Shown: positions 44,006-52,015, counted from the first letter of the stretch. The stretch is 64,000 nucleotides of DNA from UBA472 sp040768245 (GCA_040768245.1 JAXGNA010000009.1:1-64000); one strand, 5' to 3'. Notes: generated by a model not told the origin, from the letters alone. Numbers and translations are program-made.

Positions 44006-44239
44006 ATTGGATACCCTCTGTGAATCGATGAATGCGATACCGTCCGGTCGAGACTATGAGTTCGACCGCATCCCATCCGCTGAGTAAGAGTATAGCATCT
44101 AAGTATTAATACCCTGGGTTTACCATCTGGCTATATAAGCAAACAGGGGCTTTTTTGCCCCTTTTTTCCATGGTTTCCGGCCACGTTCCGGGCGCAGGGA
44201 AACCTTCATATCCGACCAGGCTCGAGAGGTAAGCAATAA
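44006..44239. promoter_or_regulatory. Divergent gyrB / thiC regulatory region with structured leader
   Basis: TATATAAG (44132-44139) is the thiC TATA box, with transcription expected near 44160. GGGGC-TTTTTT-GCCCC (44146-44161) followed by six T lies right at that position. Within the leader, GGTTTCC (44172-44178) pairs with GGAAACC (44198-44204), enclosing CCGG/CCGG. AGAGGT (44225-44230) serves the leader ORF. The canonical TPP riboswitch core, including CTGAGA, is absent. On the minus strand TTAATACTTAG suits gyrB. Confidence 0.5.
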
Positions 44240-44269
44240 ATGAGCAAAACGGGTTGGTGGCGGCGATGA
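44240..44269 (+). CDS. Nine-codon leader ORF coupled to thiC
   Basis: ATG at 44240 opens MSKTGWWRR, 9 nt after AGAGGT. Its TGA overlaps the thiC ATG in the sequence ATGA. thiC has no other Shine-Dalgarno within reach, so ribosomes probably reach thiC through this ORF. It could be a regulatory leader peptide or simply a coupling device. No homologue is known to me. Confidence 0.5.
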   Translation: MSKTGWWRR

Positions 44270-45534
44270 GCATCATGTTCCGGGCGAGGGCCGGTCCCTC
44301 CGACGAGGTTAAGAGGGCGGCCAGGGCGGAAGGGGCGGACCCCGAGTGGATCAGGCGCATGCTGGCCACCGGCCGGGCGGTCATCCCCTGCAATCCCATT
44401 CATTCGCCCGAACCTTGCGCCATAGGCGAGGGATTGACGGTTAAGATCAACGCCAACGTTGGAACCTCCCGGGACCTCCCGGACCTGGAGCCGGAGCTGG
44501 AGAAGGCCCGGGTGGCCGTCAGGTACGGGGCGGACGCCATCATGGACCTCAGCACCGGCGGGGACGTGGACGAGATACGTCGGACCATTCTCAAGGAGGT
44601 CCGGGTGCCGGTCGGCACCGTCCCGATCTACCAGGAAGGCCTCCGGGCCGCCCGCCGCAGCGCGGTGGTGGACATGGACGAGGATGATATGTTCTCGGGC
44701 ATCGAACGACACGCCAAGGACGGCGTGGACTTCATGACCGTTCATTGCGGCATCACCTTGGAGTCGGTGTCACGCCTGCGGAGCTCCGGGCGCCTTACGG
44801 ACGTCGTCTCCCGCGGCGGTTCTTTCCTCACCGCCTGGATACTCCACAACGAGATGGAGAACCCCCTCTACGAGAACTTCGATTACCTTCTGGAATTGGC
44901 TAACAAGTACGAGTTCGCCCTCAGCCTTGGAGATGGCCTCCGCCCGGGATGCGTGGCCGACGCTACCGACAGGGCGCAGATACAGGAACTTATCATCCTG
45001 GGGGAGCTGGTCCAGCGCTGCCGCGAGGCTGGCGTTCAATGCATGGTCGAGGGTCCCGGCCATGTGCCGCTCTCCCAGATCCAGGCCAACGTGCAGCTGG
45101 AGAAGCGGGTCTGCGACAACGCCCCGTTCTACGTGCTCGGACCTCTGGTCACGGACATCGCTCCCGGCTACGATCATATCGTCGGCGCCATCGGTGGCGC
45201 CGTGGCCGCCTTCGCCGGGGCGGACTTCCTGTGCTACGTCACGCCGGCCGAGCACCTCTCGCTTCCGGACGTGGAGGATGTGAAGGAGGGCGTCATAGCC
45301 AGCAAGATCGCTGCTCACGCTGCCGATCTGGCCTTAGGCCGCGGAGCGGAACGTGACGAGCGCATGGCCCGGGCGCGTAAAAAACTGGATTGGGAGGCCA
45401 TGTACCGTGAGGCGTTGGACCCGGAGAAAGCGCGCCGGTACCGCAAGCGCGGGGCGACCGCCGAGGACGAGGGCTGCTCGATGTGCGGTGACGTTTGCGC
45501 CATAAAGATGGTCCAGAAGTACCTGGAAGAATGA
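44266..45534 (+). CDS. thiC: Phosphomethylpyrimidine synthase ThiC
   Basis: This 422-residue radical-SAM enzyme converts AIR to hydroxymethylpyrimidine phosphate in thiamine synthesis. Family motifs include IKINANVGTS, RYGADAIMDLSTGGD, TVHCGITLE, SRGGSFLTAW and DGLRPGCVADATDRAQ. The C-terminal cluster motif CSMCGDVC is intact. It is shorter than the bacterial form, as usual for archaea. The substrate AIR is made by PurM, also in this window. The ATG at 44266 overlaps the leader ORF; a TTG at 44254 is possible but has no Shine-Dalgarno. The stop lies 1 nt from the tRNA-Thr 3' end. Confidence 0.96.
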   Translation: MSIMFRARAGPSDEVKRAARAEGADPEWIRRMLATGRAVIPCNPIHSPEPCAIGEGLTVKINANVGTSRDLPDLEPELEKARVAVRYGADAIMDLSTGGDVDEIRRTILKEVRVPVGTVPIYQEGLRAARRSAVVDMDEDDMFSGIERHAKDGVDFMTVHCGITLESVSRLRSSGRLTDVVSRGGSFLTAWILHNEMENPLYENFDYLLELANKYEFALSLGDGLRPGCVADATDRAQIQELIILGELVQRCREAGVQCMVEGPGHVPLSQIQANVQLEKRVCDNAPFYVLGPLVTDIAPGYDHIVGAIGGAVAAFAGADFLCYVTPAEHLSLPDVEDVKEGVIASKIAAHAADLALGRGAERDERMARARKKLDWEAMYREALDPEKARRYRKRGATAEDEGCSMCGDVCAIKMVQKYLEE

Positions 45535-45535
45535 A

Positions 45536-45632
45536 TGGAGCCACTGGAGGGTATTGAACCCCCGGCCTGCGGTTTACGAAACCGCCGCTCTTTAGCGGCC
45601 CCGGCGAGGGGCAACCGCTGAGCTACAGTGGC
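45536..45632 (-). tRNA. tRNA-Thr: tRNA-Thr (CGT) with a D-loop intron
   Basis: Acceptor GCCACTG/CAGTGGC, discriminator T, encoded CCA, anticodon arm GCGGT-TTCGTAA-ACCGC with anticodon CGT, variable loop AGGCC and T-arm GGGGG-TTCAATA-CCCTC are all clear. The D-stem GCTC/GAGC encloses 29 nt instead of about 7-10, because a 22-nt intron sits in the D-loop. Removal gives the standard arm GCTC-AGCGGTA-GAGC. The mature tRNA would be 75 nt including CCA. Confidence 0.95.
45592..45613 (-). other. Noncanonical 22-nt D-loop intron of tRNA-Thr
   Basis: The region folds as a strict bulge-helix-bulge. The outer helix is GCTC/GAGC (the D-stem), the central helix AGCG/CGCT, the 3-nt bulges GTT and AAA, and the inner stem GCCCC/GGGGC closes loop TCGCC. 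Cutting after the second base of each bulge removes 22 nt and leaves D-loop AGCGGTA. Confidence 0.88.
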
Positions 45633-45690
45633 GCAAGGCGACATCAACCGCTACGGCCATTTAAAATTTGTTGTTTCGGCGATTCAGTCA

Positions 45691-45700
45691 AATATATTAT
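45691..45700 (+). promoter_or_regulatory. TATA-like element of the DUF835 gene
   Basis: AAATATATTA lies about 30-40 nt upstream of the ATG at 45730, giving a very short leader and supporting that start over an upstream one near 45628, which lies within the tRNA gene. Confidence 0.5.
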
Positions 45701-45729
45701 CTGGCACTCCCCTTCGTCATCAGGGTCAC

Positions 45730-46737
45730 ATGATTTCTGAGATGCGTCTGCCGTCCGCGGAGAGGGAGGAGGAGCGCAAGGGCGGGCAGGCCTCGCTGCG
45801 CGAGCTCCTGGACACCATAAACAAGACCGGATTCACCGGGTATCTCCGCACCGTGCTGACCCTGGACGGGGATTCGTCCAACGGCGTCCTGGTGTTCGAT
45901 CAGGGGGCGCCTACCGTAGCGTTGTACAGCTTCAAGCCGGCCGGCAACAACAGCGTGGAGATGATGTATCGCGGCGAACGCGCGGCCGAGTTCACCCTCG
46001 GCGACTCGATATTCCCCGATACCTCCATTTCCCTGATGAGGGTCACCGATCGAACCGCGTTGGCGTCGCTCATCGAGGACTACCGTCAGGACCGCGCCCC
46101 GGACCTCACCGCCTTCATCATGCACTTCTACCGCGACAACCTGAGGGTGGAGAGCGCCGGCGAGGGCGTAGGCGAGGGCGCCAGCATCCTGGAGCTCAAG
46201 CAGGCCATCATGAAATATCATCGCGAGAAGTCGCTGGAAATGGCCGGGAAGCGCGACCTGCGGGACGTGGAGCTGGAGCTGGACGAGGGGGAGAGCTATC
46301 TTGTGGAGGAACAGTCCCGGGACTTCTCGCACGGCATATTCGTGAACTATCTTGCCAAGGGCTACTCCGGATTGGCGATATCCCGCACTAATCCGAGGAT
46401 GCTCCGGAAATCGTACAACGAGATACAGGCGGACCTCATCTGGCTGACGGACCACGAGTCGGAGACGGAGCGGACCATCCCCCCCTCCCTGGAGAAGATC
46501 GTGGTGGTTCTGGAGGAGTTCATGGAGGGGCGGGAGAAGGTGGTCATACTGATCGACGACCTGCAGTACCTCATCAGCAGCAACTCGTTCGAGGGGGCGT
46601 TGCGCTTCATCCGTTCGCTGGTGGACCGCATCAGCGAGCGCCAGGCCCTTTTCCTGTTATCGATAGACCCGGCCAGCCTGAGCGCCCAGGAGCGTTCGAT
46701 CCTGGAAAGGGAGATGCGCTTGGTCCGGGAGCGCTAG
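45730..46737 (+). CDS. DUF835-domain protein
   Basis: This 335-residue cytoplasmic protein has an N-terminal DUF4388/roadblock-like region (LRELLDTINKTGFTGYLRTV, about 20-130), then a C-terminal DUF835 domain (about 195-330). The DUF835 signatures are GLAISRTNPRMLRKSY, WLTDHES and VVILIDDLQYLISSNSFEGA. DUF835 proteins are common in Thermoplasmata and Thermococci, often in signalling contexts; the biochemical role is unknown. Its TAG overlaps the convergent zinc-ribbon gene through CTAG. Confidence 0.82.
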   Translation: MISEMRLPSAEREEERKGGQASLRELLDTINKTGFTGYLRTVLTLDGDSSNGVLVFDQGAPTVALYSFKPAGNNSVEMMYRGERAAEFTLGDSIFPDTSISLMRVTDRTALASLIEDYRQDRAPDLTAFIMHFYRDNLRVESAGEGVGEGASILELKQAIMKYHREKSLEMAGKRDLRDVELELDEGESYLVEEQSRDFSHGIFVNYLAKGYSGLAISRTNPRMLRKSYNEIQADLIWLTDHESETERTIPPSLEKIVVVLEEFMEGREKVVILIDDLQYLISSNSFEGALRFIRSLVDRISERQALFLLSIDPASLSAQERSILEREMRLVRER

Positions 46738-47714
46738 AGCCGCCTGATCTCGTCCTTGAAGTCGGCGAGCAGCTCTAGCGCCAGGTCGAAGCGCTCGCGG
46801 TTCATGGCCACCCCGGCGTCCTTGAGGACCTTGACCAAGGTGCGCACGTCCTTCCCCTCCGCCTTGGCGTCCAGAAGCTGGTTCTTAGCCTTGCGCATCT
46901 CTCCCCGGGTGGCCTCCGGCAGGGACCTCATGAGCTGCTCCCGCCCCTTGCGGGCCAGGACGCCCATCATCCCCCAGTCGCCGTGGTCCCCGGCGTCCCG
47001 GGCCTCGTGCAGCATGCGCTTGGCCTCCCTGGAATCCAGGTAGAACTGGTCACAGATGTCTATCAGCCGGGACAAGGAATCGGCCAGGTCGCTGGCCTCC
47101 AGGTACTTTCCCGAGGAGCGTTCCGCAGCCTTGCGTCCCTTGGCCGCCGCCTGCAGAGCGCCCTCCACGTCCCCTTCCTCGCGCAGGCTTCGTAACGCCG
47201 AGAGCGATTCCGAGACCTCCTTGGGGTCCACGCCGGAGCGGGAGACCACCGACACCAGCTTCTCCAGGTTCCCCTCCTCCAGGACCAGCCTCTCGTCCAG
47301 TGCGGCCTTGATCGAGGAACGTGCTTCCTTGACCATCTGCACCGCGGTGGCCAGGTCCCTCTGCTTTCCGGCCTGTACGGCCTTGTCGATAAGGCGTCTG
47401 CCCTCCCCGACCTCCACCTCGTAGTCCTTGGAGATGATCAGCAGCGGTTTCACCTCCGCCACCAGCCTGGGGAACTCCTGGCGCATCTCATCGTTATCGT
47501 CCACAAGGCTCTTTCCGCAGGCCGGGCATTCATCGGACTCCAACGCACAGGCCTCGCCGCAGGACGGGCACTCCAGCATCGGCACCTCCTCGATGACGAA
47601 CTCCGTGCCGCAGCCCGGGCACTTGTCCGCTTCCCCTACGATGTGCCTGCCGCACTCGGGGCAGTCGAACTCAAAAACCTCTTCCTCGTTATCCTCGTTG
47701 CGCTCCCCTGGCAT
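46734..47714 (-). CDS. Zinc-ribbon protein with long helical domain
   Basis: A 326-residue protein with an acidic start, two N-terminal zinc ribbons (CPECG...CPGCG and CPSCG...CPACG, about 17-70), then an all-helical region to the end with TPR-like spacing (DLATAVQMVKEARSSI, EGALQAAAKGRKAAE, RFDLALELLADFKDEI). No catalytic motif is seen. It resembles the zinc-ribbon-plus-helix proteins frequent in Thermoplasmata. The ATG at 47714 has GGGTGGGT just upstream; the frame continuing to 47807 lacks support. Confidence 0.75.
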   Translation of the reverse strand: MPGERNEDNEEEVFEFDCPECGRHIVGEADKCPGCGTEFVIEEVPMLECPSCGEACALESDECPACGKSLVDDNDEMRQEFPRLVAEVKPLLIISKDYEVEVGEGRRLIDKAVQAGKQRDLATAVQMVKEARSSIKAALDERLVLEEGNLEKLVSVVSRSGVDPKEVSESLSALRSLREEGDVEGALQAAAKGRKAAERSSGKYLEASDLADSLSRLIDICDQFYLDSREAKRMLHEARDAGDHGDWGMMGVLARKGREQLMRSLPEATRGEMRKAKNQLLDAKAEGKDVRTLVKVLKDAGVAMNRERFDLALELLADFKDEIRRL

Positions 47715-47766
47715 ATGACCCACCCTGCTGGCCTCAGATTGTTCTGTGATTATTTCAAGTTGTTTA

Positions 47767-48558
47767 TTAAATGACCTGGCCCAAATGGCGGCGCATGATC
47801 TGGGCATCCTCCATGGGGGAGGTGGATTCGCAGATCACGGTGGCCTCCGTTCCCGACCCGCGCAGGGCGTCGAGGACCATCTGATGGTCCAGTCCCTCCC
47901 CGAGCCGCAGATGCTTCCTCTCCCCCGCGGCGGTGAACTCGATGCCGCTGAGATGACAGTGCAGGCGGGGGACCTGGGAAAGCTTTTCCAACAGGGAACC
48001 TAGCTTCTGGGGGTCCAAGGCCGGGCCCCTGGCCTGCAGGTGGGCGAAGTCCACCACCGGAAGTACGCCGGGGACCTCGTCCATCACCTCCAGAATCTCC
48101 GGGACGGTGCCCCAGGCGGCCTTCTTGCCCATGGTCTCCAGACCGATGACCGCTCTGAGCGATTCGACGTCCGCGATATCCTTGACCCGGTTCAGGGATT
48201 CTATGACCATTCCCGTGCATCTGCTGACCTCCTCGCCGTAAATGGCGGCGTGCACCACCACGATCCAGGCGCCGAAGGCTTCCGCGCCCCGCATCGCCCT
48301 CAGTATCCAATCCTCGCTCTTGGCCCTGGTCTCCGGCGACGGGGAGTTGAGGTTCACGTAGTAGGGGGCGTGCACGCTCAGCAGCACCCCGTTCTCCTCG
48401 GCCACCCAACGGGCCTCCTCCGCCCTGGCCCGGTTGAACAGCACGTTGCGCACGAACTGGACCTCGAGCGCGTTCAGGCCGGCCGCCCCGACCTTGCGCA
48501 CGGCGTCCGCCGGGGATCGGGAGCCTTCCGGATAACCGGCCGGGCCGATGCGTATCAT
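47767..48558 (-). CDS. nfo: Endonuclease IV / AP endonuclease family 2 (TIM barrel)
   Basis: This 263-residue protein is a xylose-isomerase-like TIM barrel of the endonuclease IV family. Zn-ligand positions can be read in SVHAPYYVNL, VVVHAAIYG, IGLETMG, VVDFAHLQA, LHCHLSGIEF and VICESTSP. It should cut DNA 5' of abasic sites. The ATG at 48558 has only a weak ACGGG; the frame upstream to 48603 lacks support. It is divergent from the PF04008 gene, and an Ogg-type glycosylase, which creates abasic sites, lies nearby. Confidence 0.85.
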   Translation of the reverse strand: MIRIGPAGYPEGSRSPADAVRKVGAAGLNALEVQFVRNVLFNRARAEEARWVAEENGVLLSVHAPYYVNLNSPSPETRAKSEDWILRAMRGAEAFGAWIVVVHAAIYGEEVSRCTGMVIESLNRVKDIADVESLRAVIGLETMGKKAAWGTVPEILEVMDEVPGVLPVVDFAHLQARGPALDPQKLGSLLEKLSQVPRLHCHLSGIEFTAAGERKHLRLGEGLDHQMVLDALRGSGTEATVICESTSPMEDAQIMRRHLGQVI

Positions 48559-48644
48559 GCCCGTAAATCGTGTGGCGGGATAAAGTAGATTGCCGCGGCG
48601 CACAATGTAAATATCCGGGTGAGGATTGTAAGACTGGGAGGAGA

Positions 48645-49127
48645 ATGAAGCAGTACAACGTTCCGGTGGAGAAGCCTGCCGATGTCAACGTGATAATCGG
48701 GCAGTCGCACTTCATCAAGACGGCCGAGGACCTCTACGAGGCCATGGTGAACTCCGTTCCGCAGGCCAAGTTCGGCATCGCCTTCTGCGAGGCCTCCGGC
48801 GATCGTTTGGTCAGGGTGGAGGGCAACGACCCCGAGCTGAGGGACTGCGCCCAGCGGAACGCGCTCAAGGTCGGCGCCGGCCACACCTTCTTCGTGGTCA
48901 TGCGGGACGCTTATCCGGTGAACGTATTGCAGAGGATCAAGCAGGTGCCCGAGGTGTGCTCGATATTCTGCGCCACCGCTAACGAACTGGAGCTGGTGGT
49001 GGCGGAGAGCGCTCTCGGACGCGGGATAATCGGCGTCATCGACGGACAGATGCCCGTGGGAGTTGAGCAGGATGAGGACGTACAGAGAAGAAGAGGATTC
49101 CTCCGGAAGATCGGATACAAGCTATGA
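48645..49127 (+). CDS. PF04008 family protein (adenosine-specific kinase)
   Basis: This 160-residue protein matches PF04008, named adenosine-specific kinase from a structure. Its motifs are VNVIIGQSHFIKTAEDL, FGIAFCEASGDRLVR, GHTFFVVMRDAYPVNVL and IIGVIDGQMPVGVE. The cellular role of the family is not well established. GGGAGGAG lies directly upstream of the ATG at 48645. The next gene, a methyltransferase, starts inside its 3' end (overlap about 56 nt). Confidence 0.88.
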   Translation: MKQYNVPVEKPADVNVIIGQSHFIKTAEDLYEAMVNSVPQAKFGIAFCEASGDRLVRVEGNDPELRDCAQRNALKVGAGHTFFVVMRDAYPVNVLQRIKQVPEVCSIFCATANELELVVAESALGRGIIGVIDGQMPVGVEQDEDVQRRRGFLRKIGYKL

Positions 49128-49890
49128 GGAACCGGACCTCTACGAGGTCCTCGGCAAGTACTACGACGTGTGGTACGAGGACCAGGTGGAGGACACCCAG
49201 TTCTACCTGCGCCTGGCGGAGCAGGTGGGCGGGCCGGTCCTGGAGTGCATGTGCGGCACCGGCCGCAGCCTGGTCCCCCTGGTGGAGGAAGGGTACGAAG
49301 TATGGGGCTTCGACCGCAGCCATTCCATGCTGGACCGGCTGACGGCCAAGATGGAGCATCTGGACGATGAGGTCCAGGCTCGGGCCAGCGTGCACCACGC
49401 CGACATGCGCACCTTCCAGTGCCCGCGCCGATACCGTTTGATCGTCGTACCCTTCAACGCCTTCCTGCATCTGCTGGAGAGGGAGGGGCAGGAGGCGGCC
49501 CTGAGGAACGTGGCGGAGCATCTGGAGGAGGGCGGGCGCTTCGTCATGAGCATGTTCAACCCGCGCCTGGACCGCCCGGAGGAGCTGGTGCGGCACCGTG
49601 GAACTAAAACGATGCTCAACGGGGAGATCGTCTCCAAGTTCGAGGCCCAGACGTTCGATCAGCCGAGACAGCGCACCACTGTCCACTACTTCATCGACAT
49701 ATCGCGCCAGGACCTGGAGATGAGACGGGTCACCGCCTGCTTCACCATTCGGTACATGGCCTACCAGGAGGCCGTGGGGCTCATGGAGGCCTGCGGCCTG
49801 CAGGTGCTGGAGACCTATGGCGATTGGAACTTCGGCCCCTTCACCAAGAACAGCGACTTGATGGTGTTCGTGGCCAAGCGTGCGCCATGA
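49072..49890 (+). CDS. Class I SAM-dependent methyltransferase
   Basis: This 272-residue protein has a Rossmann-type SAM site: VLECMCGTGRSLVPLVEEG (motif I), VWGFDRSHSMLDRL (motif II) and a downstream VVPFNAFLHLLE. The substrate is unknown and no partner gene specifies it. Its start lies within the PF04008 gene and its stop overlaps the glycosylase start (ATGA), so the three genes form one coupled operon. A TTG at 49063 is an alternative start. Confidence 0.85.
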   Translation: MRTYREEEDSSGRSDTSYEEPDLYEVLGKYYDVWYEDQVEDTQFYLRLAEQVGGPVLECMCGTGRSLVPLVEEGYEVWGFDRSHSMLDRLTAKMEHLDDEVQARASVHHADMRTFQCPRRYRLIVVPFNAFLHLLEREGQEAALRNVAEHLEEGGRFVMSMFNPRLDRPEELVRHRGTKTMLNGEIVSKFEAQTFDQPRQRTTVHYFIDISRQDLEMRRVTACFTIRYMAYQEAVGLMEACGLQVLETYGDWNFGPFTKNSDLMVFVAKRAP

Positions 49891-50663
49891 TCCTGGACCT
49901 GGACCACACCCTGGGCTGCGGGCAGGTGTTCCGCTGGCGCAAGGTGGGGGAGGAATGGAGGGGCGTGGTGGAGGGCCAGTCGGTCACCCTGCGCCAGGAG
50001 GGCGGCCGGATACGCGCGGCGGGGATGAGCGATGACAGTATCGCTAGATACTTCCGCCTGGATGACGACCTGGAGGCCATCTATCGCCAGCTGGACTGGG
50101 ACCCGCATCTTGCCTCATACTTCCGGGAGTACCGGGGGCTGCGGCTGGTCCGGCAGGACCCCTGGGAATGCATGGCCTCTTACGTTCTCGCGACCAACGC
50201 CAACATCCCCCGCATACAGGGGATGATCGAGCGGGTGTGCCGCACCTTCGGCACGGAGATGGATGGTTTTTTCACCTTCCCCACGCCCGGGCAGCTGCTG
50301 GACCGCTGCGATCGGGCCGAGGGCTGCGGTCTGGGCTACCGGAGCAAGCGCTTCATCGAGCTGGCCCGTATGGCGTACCGGGAGGAGATCGACTTCCCCG
50401 GGCTGATGGCGATGGAGTACGAGGACTGCGTGCGGGAGCTGGTGGAACTTCCAGGCATTGGTCCGAAGGTGGCCGACTGCGTGAGCGTGTTCTCGCTCGA
50501 GCATCTGGAGGCGTTCCCGGTCGACGTCCGGATCAAGAAGGCCATGGCCGATCTCTACGGCATAGAGGGCAATTATAGAACGGTCAGCCGGATGTCCAGA
50601 GAAAGGTTCGGACCCTGGGCGGGCTACGCCCAGGAGTACATCTACTACGCTTACGGAAGATGA
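49887..50663 (+). CDS. 8-oxoguanine DNA glycosylase, Ogg1 type
   Basis: This 258-residue protein fits the OGG1-type HhH-GPD glycosylases. It has an N-terminal TBP-like beta domain (ILDLDHTLGCGQVFRWR) and the catalytic helix-hairpin-helix LPGIGPKVADCVSVF with the Schiff-base Lys, followed by the essential Asp in FPVDVRIKKAM. It removes 8-oxoguanine and cuts the strand; endonuclease IV next door would process the ends. The ATG overlaps the upstream stop. Its TGA directly abuts the convergent TCA. Confidence 0.92.
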   Translation: MILDLDHTLGCGQVFRWRKVGEEWRGVVEGQSVTLRQEGGRIRAAGMSDDSIARYFRLDDDLEAIYRQLDWDPHLASYFREYRGLRLVRQDPWECMASYVLATNANIPRIQGMIERVCRTFGTEMDGFFTFPTPGQLLDRCDRAEGCGLGYRSKRFIELARMAYREEIDFPGLMAMEYEDCVRELVELPGIGPKVADCVSVFSLEHLEAFPVDVRIKKAMADLYGIEGNYRTVSRMSRERFGPWAGYAQEYIYYAYGR

Positions 50664-51038
50664 TCACTCGCACTGCGGGCAGACGCAGGCCGGAGCGCGG
50701 AGACCGGTCTGCGTTTCGTAAATGCCGACCAGCATCCCGCTCTTCTTGACCATCTCGCAGATGCGGCAGGTCTCCACGACGATGTCGGAACCGTTGATGA
50801 TGCGGAGGGCGGAGATCTCCACCTCCCGCTTGAAATCGTCATACCTGCCGCTGTTCTCCAGTTCCTTGTTGGTGCCCCGCTTCGCCTTCAGATACTGGGA
50901 TATGGCGGCGTCGGTGACACCGAACTTGCGAGCCACTTCCGCCTGGCTCAGATGGTGCTTCTGAACTAGCTCCCTGGCCAACTCGCGCCGTATGGAAGGC
51001 AGCACGTACCAGACGATCAGCTCGCACGGTATCTTCAT
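50664..51038 (-). CDS. HTH transcriptional regulator with cysteine-rich C-terminus
   Basis: A 124-residue regulator of the archaeal family that starts MKIPCELIVWYVLPSIRREL. A helix-turn-helix follows (LSQAEVARKFGVTDAAISQY, about 30-50), and the C-terminus has CRIC and CVCPQC, four cysteines able to bind a metal or Fe-S cluster. It may sense metal or redox state. The TATA-like GTATTAAGAATTG (minus strand, 51058-51070) lies close enough upstream for a leaderless mRNA. It is divergent from thi4 and could regulate it. Confidence 0.85.
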   Translation of the reverse strand: MKIPCELIVWYVLPSIRRELARELVQKHHLSQAEVARKFGVTDAAISQYLKAKRGTNKELENSGRYDDFKREVEISALRIINGSDIVVETCRICEMVKKSGMLVGIYETQTGLRAPACVCPQCE

Positions 51039-51222
51039 TGCCCAATCATCGGCTTAACAATTCTTAATACTTTGGATGTACTGGACTACTGGAACATGCT
51101 TTCGGGAGGGCGCGGGCTCGCCTTGATAACCCCGGTCGTCCGGGGCGTCCTTTCGGCCATTGTATAAATAAAAAAATGCTCTTTACCGTGAACAGTCCGG
51201 TGGTTGTTCAAGAGGTTTGTTC
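51039..51222. promoter_or_regulatory. Divergent regulator / thi4 promoter region
   Basis: TGTATAAATAAAAAAATG (51160-51177) is a strong plus-strand TATA element for thi4, giving a leader of about 30 nt with AGAGGT (51211-51216). The minus-strand element near 51058-51070 serves the regulator. No riboswitch-like conserved core was recognised. Confidence 0.55.
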
Positions 51223-52014
51223 ATGGAGATCGATGAAGTTCTGGTCACCCGCAAGATAGTGGAGAGGTACACCGAGGAGTTCCTGGAGAACGTGGACGTC
51301 GACGTGGTCATCGCCGGCGCGGGGCCTTCCTCGCTCACGGCCGCGCGCTACCTGGCCAAGGCCGGACTCCGGGTGGTCATATTCGAGAGGAAGCTCACCC
51401 CCGGCGGAGGCATGTGGGGCGGCGGGATGACCTTCCCGATCATCGTGGTCCAGGAAGGCAGCAAGGACCTGCTCGGGGAGATCGGCGTTCGGCTCAGGGA
51501 CGCTGGTGACGGCTATTTCACGGCCGATTCCGTGGAGGCCTCGGCCAAGCTCATCGCCGCGGCGGTATCCGCTGGAGCCAGGCTATACAACACCATCTCC
51601 GTCGAGGACGTCATGATCCGCCAGGACAGCATCTGCGGCGTGGTCATCAACTCCTCCGCCGTGGAGGTCGCCGGGCTGCACGTCGATCCACTGGCCATTC
51701 GCGCCAAGTACGTCATAGACGGCACCGGGCATCCCGCGGAGGTCGTTCATGTGGTGCAGCGCAAGGTCGGCAAGCTGAACACCCCCACCGGCCAGATCGA
51801 GGGCGAGAAGTCCATGTGGGCCGAGGTCGGCGAACAGATGACCGTGGAGAACACGGTCGAGGTCTACAACAACCTGTACGTCTGCGGCATGGCCTCCAAC
51901 GCGGTCATGGGCGCGCCGCGCATGGGACCGATATTCGGGGGCATGCTCCTGTCCGGGAGGAAGGTGGCCGAGATGATCATCGCCCGCGAGAAGAAGAGGA
52001 AGAAAAGGAAGTAG
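51223..52014 (+). CDS. thi4: Thiamine thiazole synthase Thi4, archaeal (sulfide-using) type
   Basis: This 263-residue flavin/NAD-binding-fold enzyme makes the thiazole of thiamine from NAD, glycine and sulfur. Motifs are VVIAGAGPSSLTAARYLAKA, GGGMWGGGM and MGAPRMGPIFGGML. The sulfur-donor Cys of fungal Thi4 is His here (DGTGHPAEV), as in methanogen enzymes that use free sulfide catalytically with iron. This suggests a sulfide-rich, reducing cell. The ATG at 51223 has AGAGGT 6 nt upstream. The C-terminus is a Lys/Arg run. Confidence 0.95.
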   Translation: MEIDEVLVTRKIVERYTEEFLENVDVDVVIAGAGPSSLTAARYLAKAGLRVVIFERKLTPGGGMWGGGMTFPIIVVQEGSKDLLGEIGVRLRDAGDGYFTADSVEASAKLIAAAVSAGARLYNTISVEDVMIRQDSICGVVINSSAVEVAGLHVDPLAIRAKYVIDGTGHPAEVVHVVQRKVGKLNTPTGQIEGEKSMWAEVGEQMTVENTVEVYNNLYVCGMASNAVMGAPRMGPIFGGMLLSGRKVAEMIIAREKKRKKRK

Positions 52015-52015
52015 T

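Noticed and set aside
44140..44239. TPP riboswitch upstream of thiC
   Set aside because: Only a short 3' resemblance (GGCGCAGGGAAA) exists; the CTGAGA and pyrophosphate-sensor core motifs are missing.
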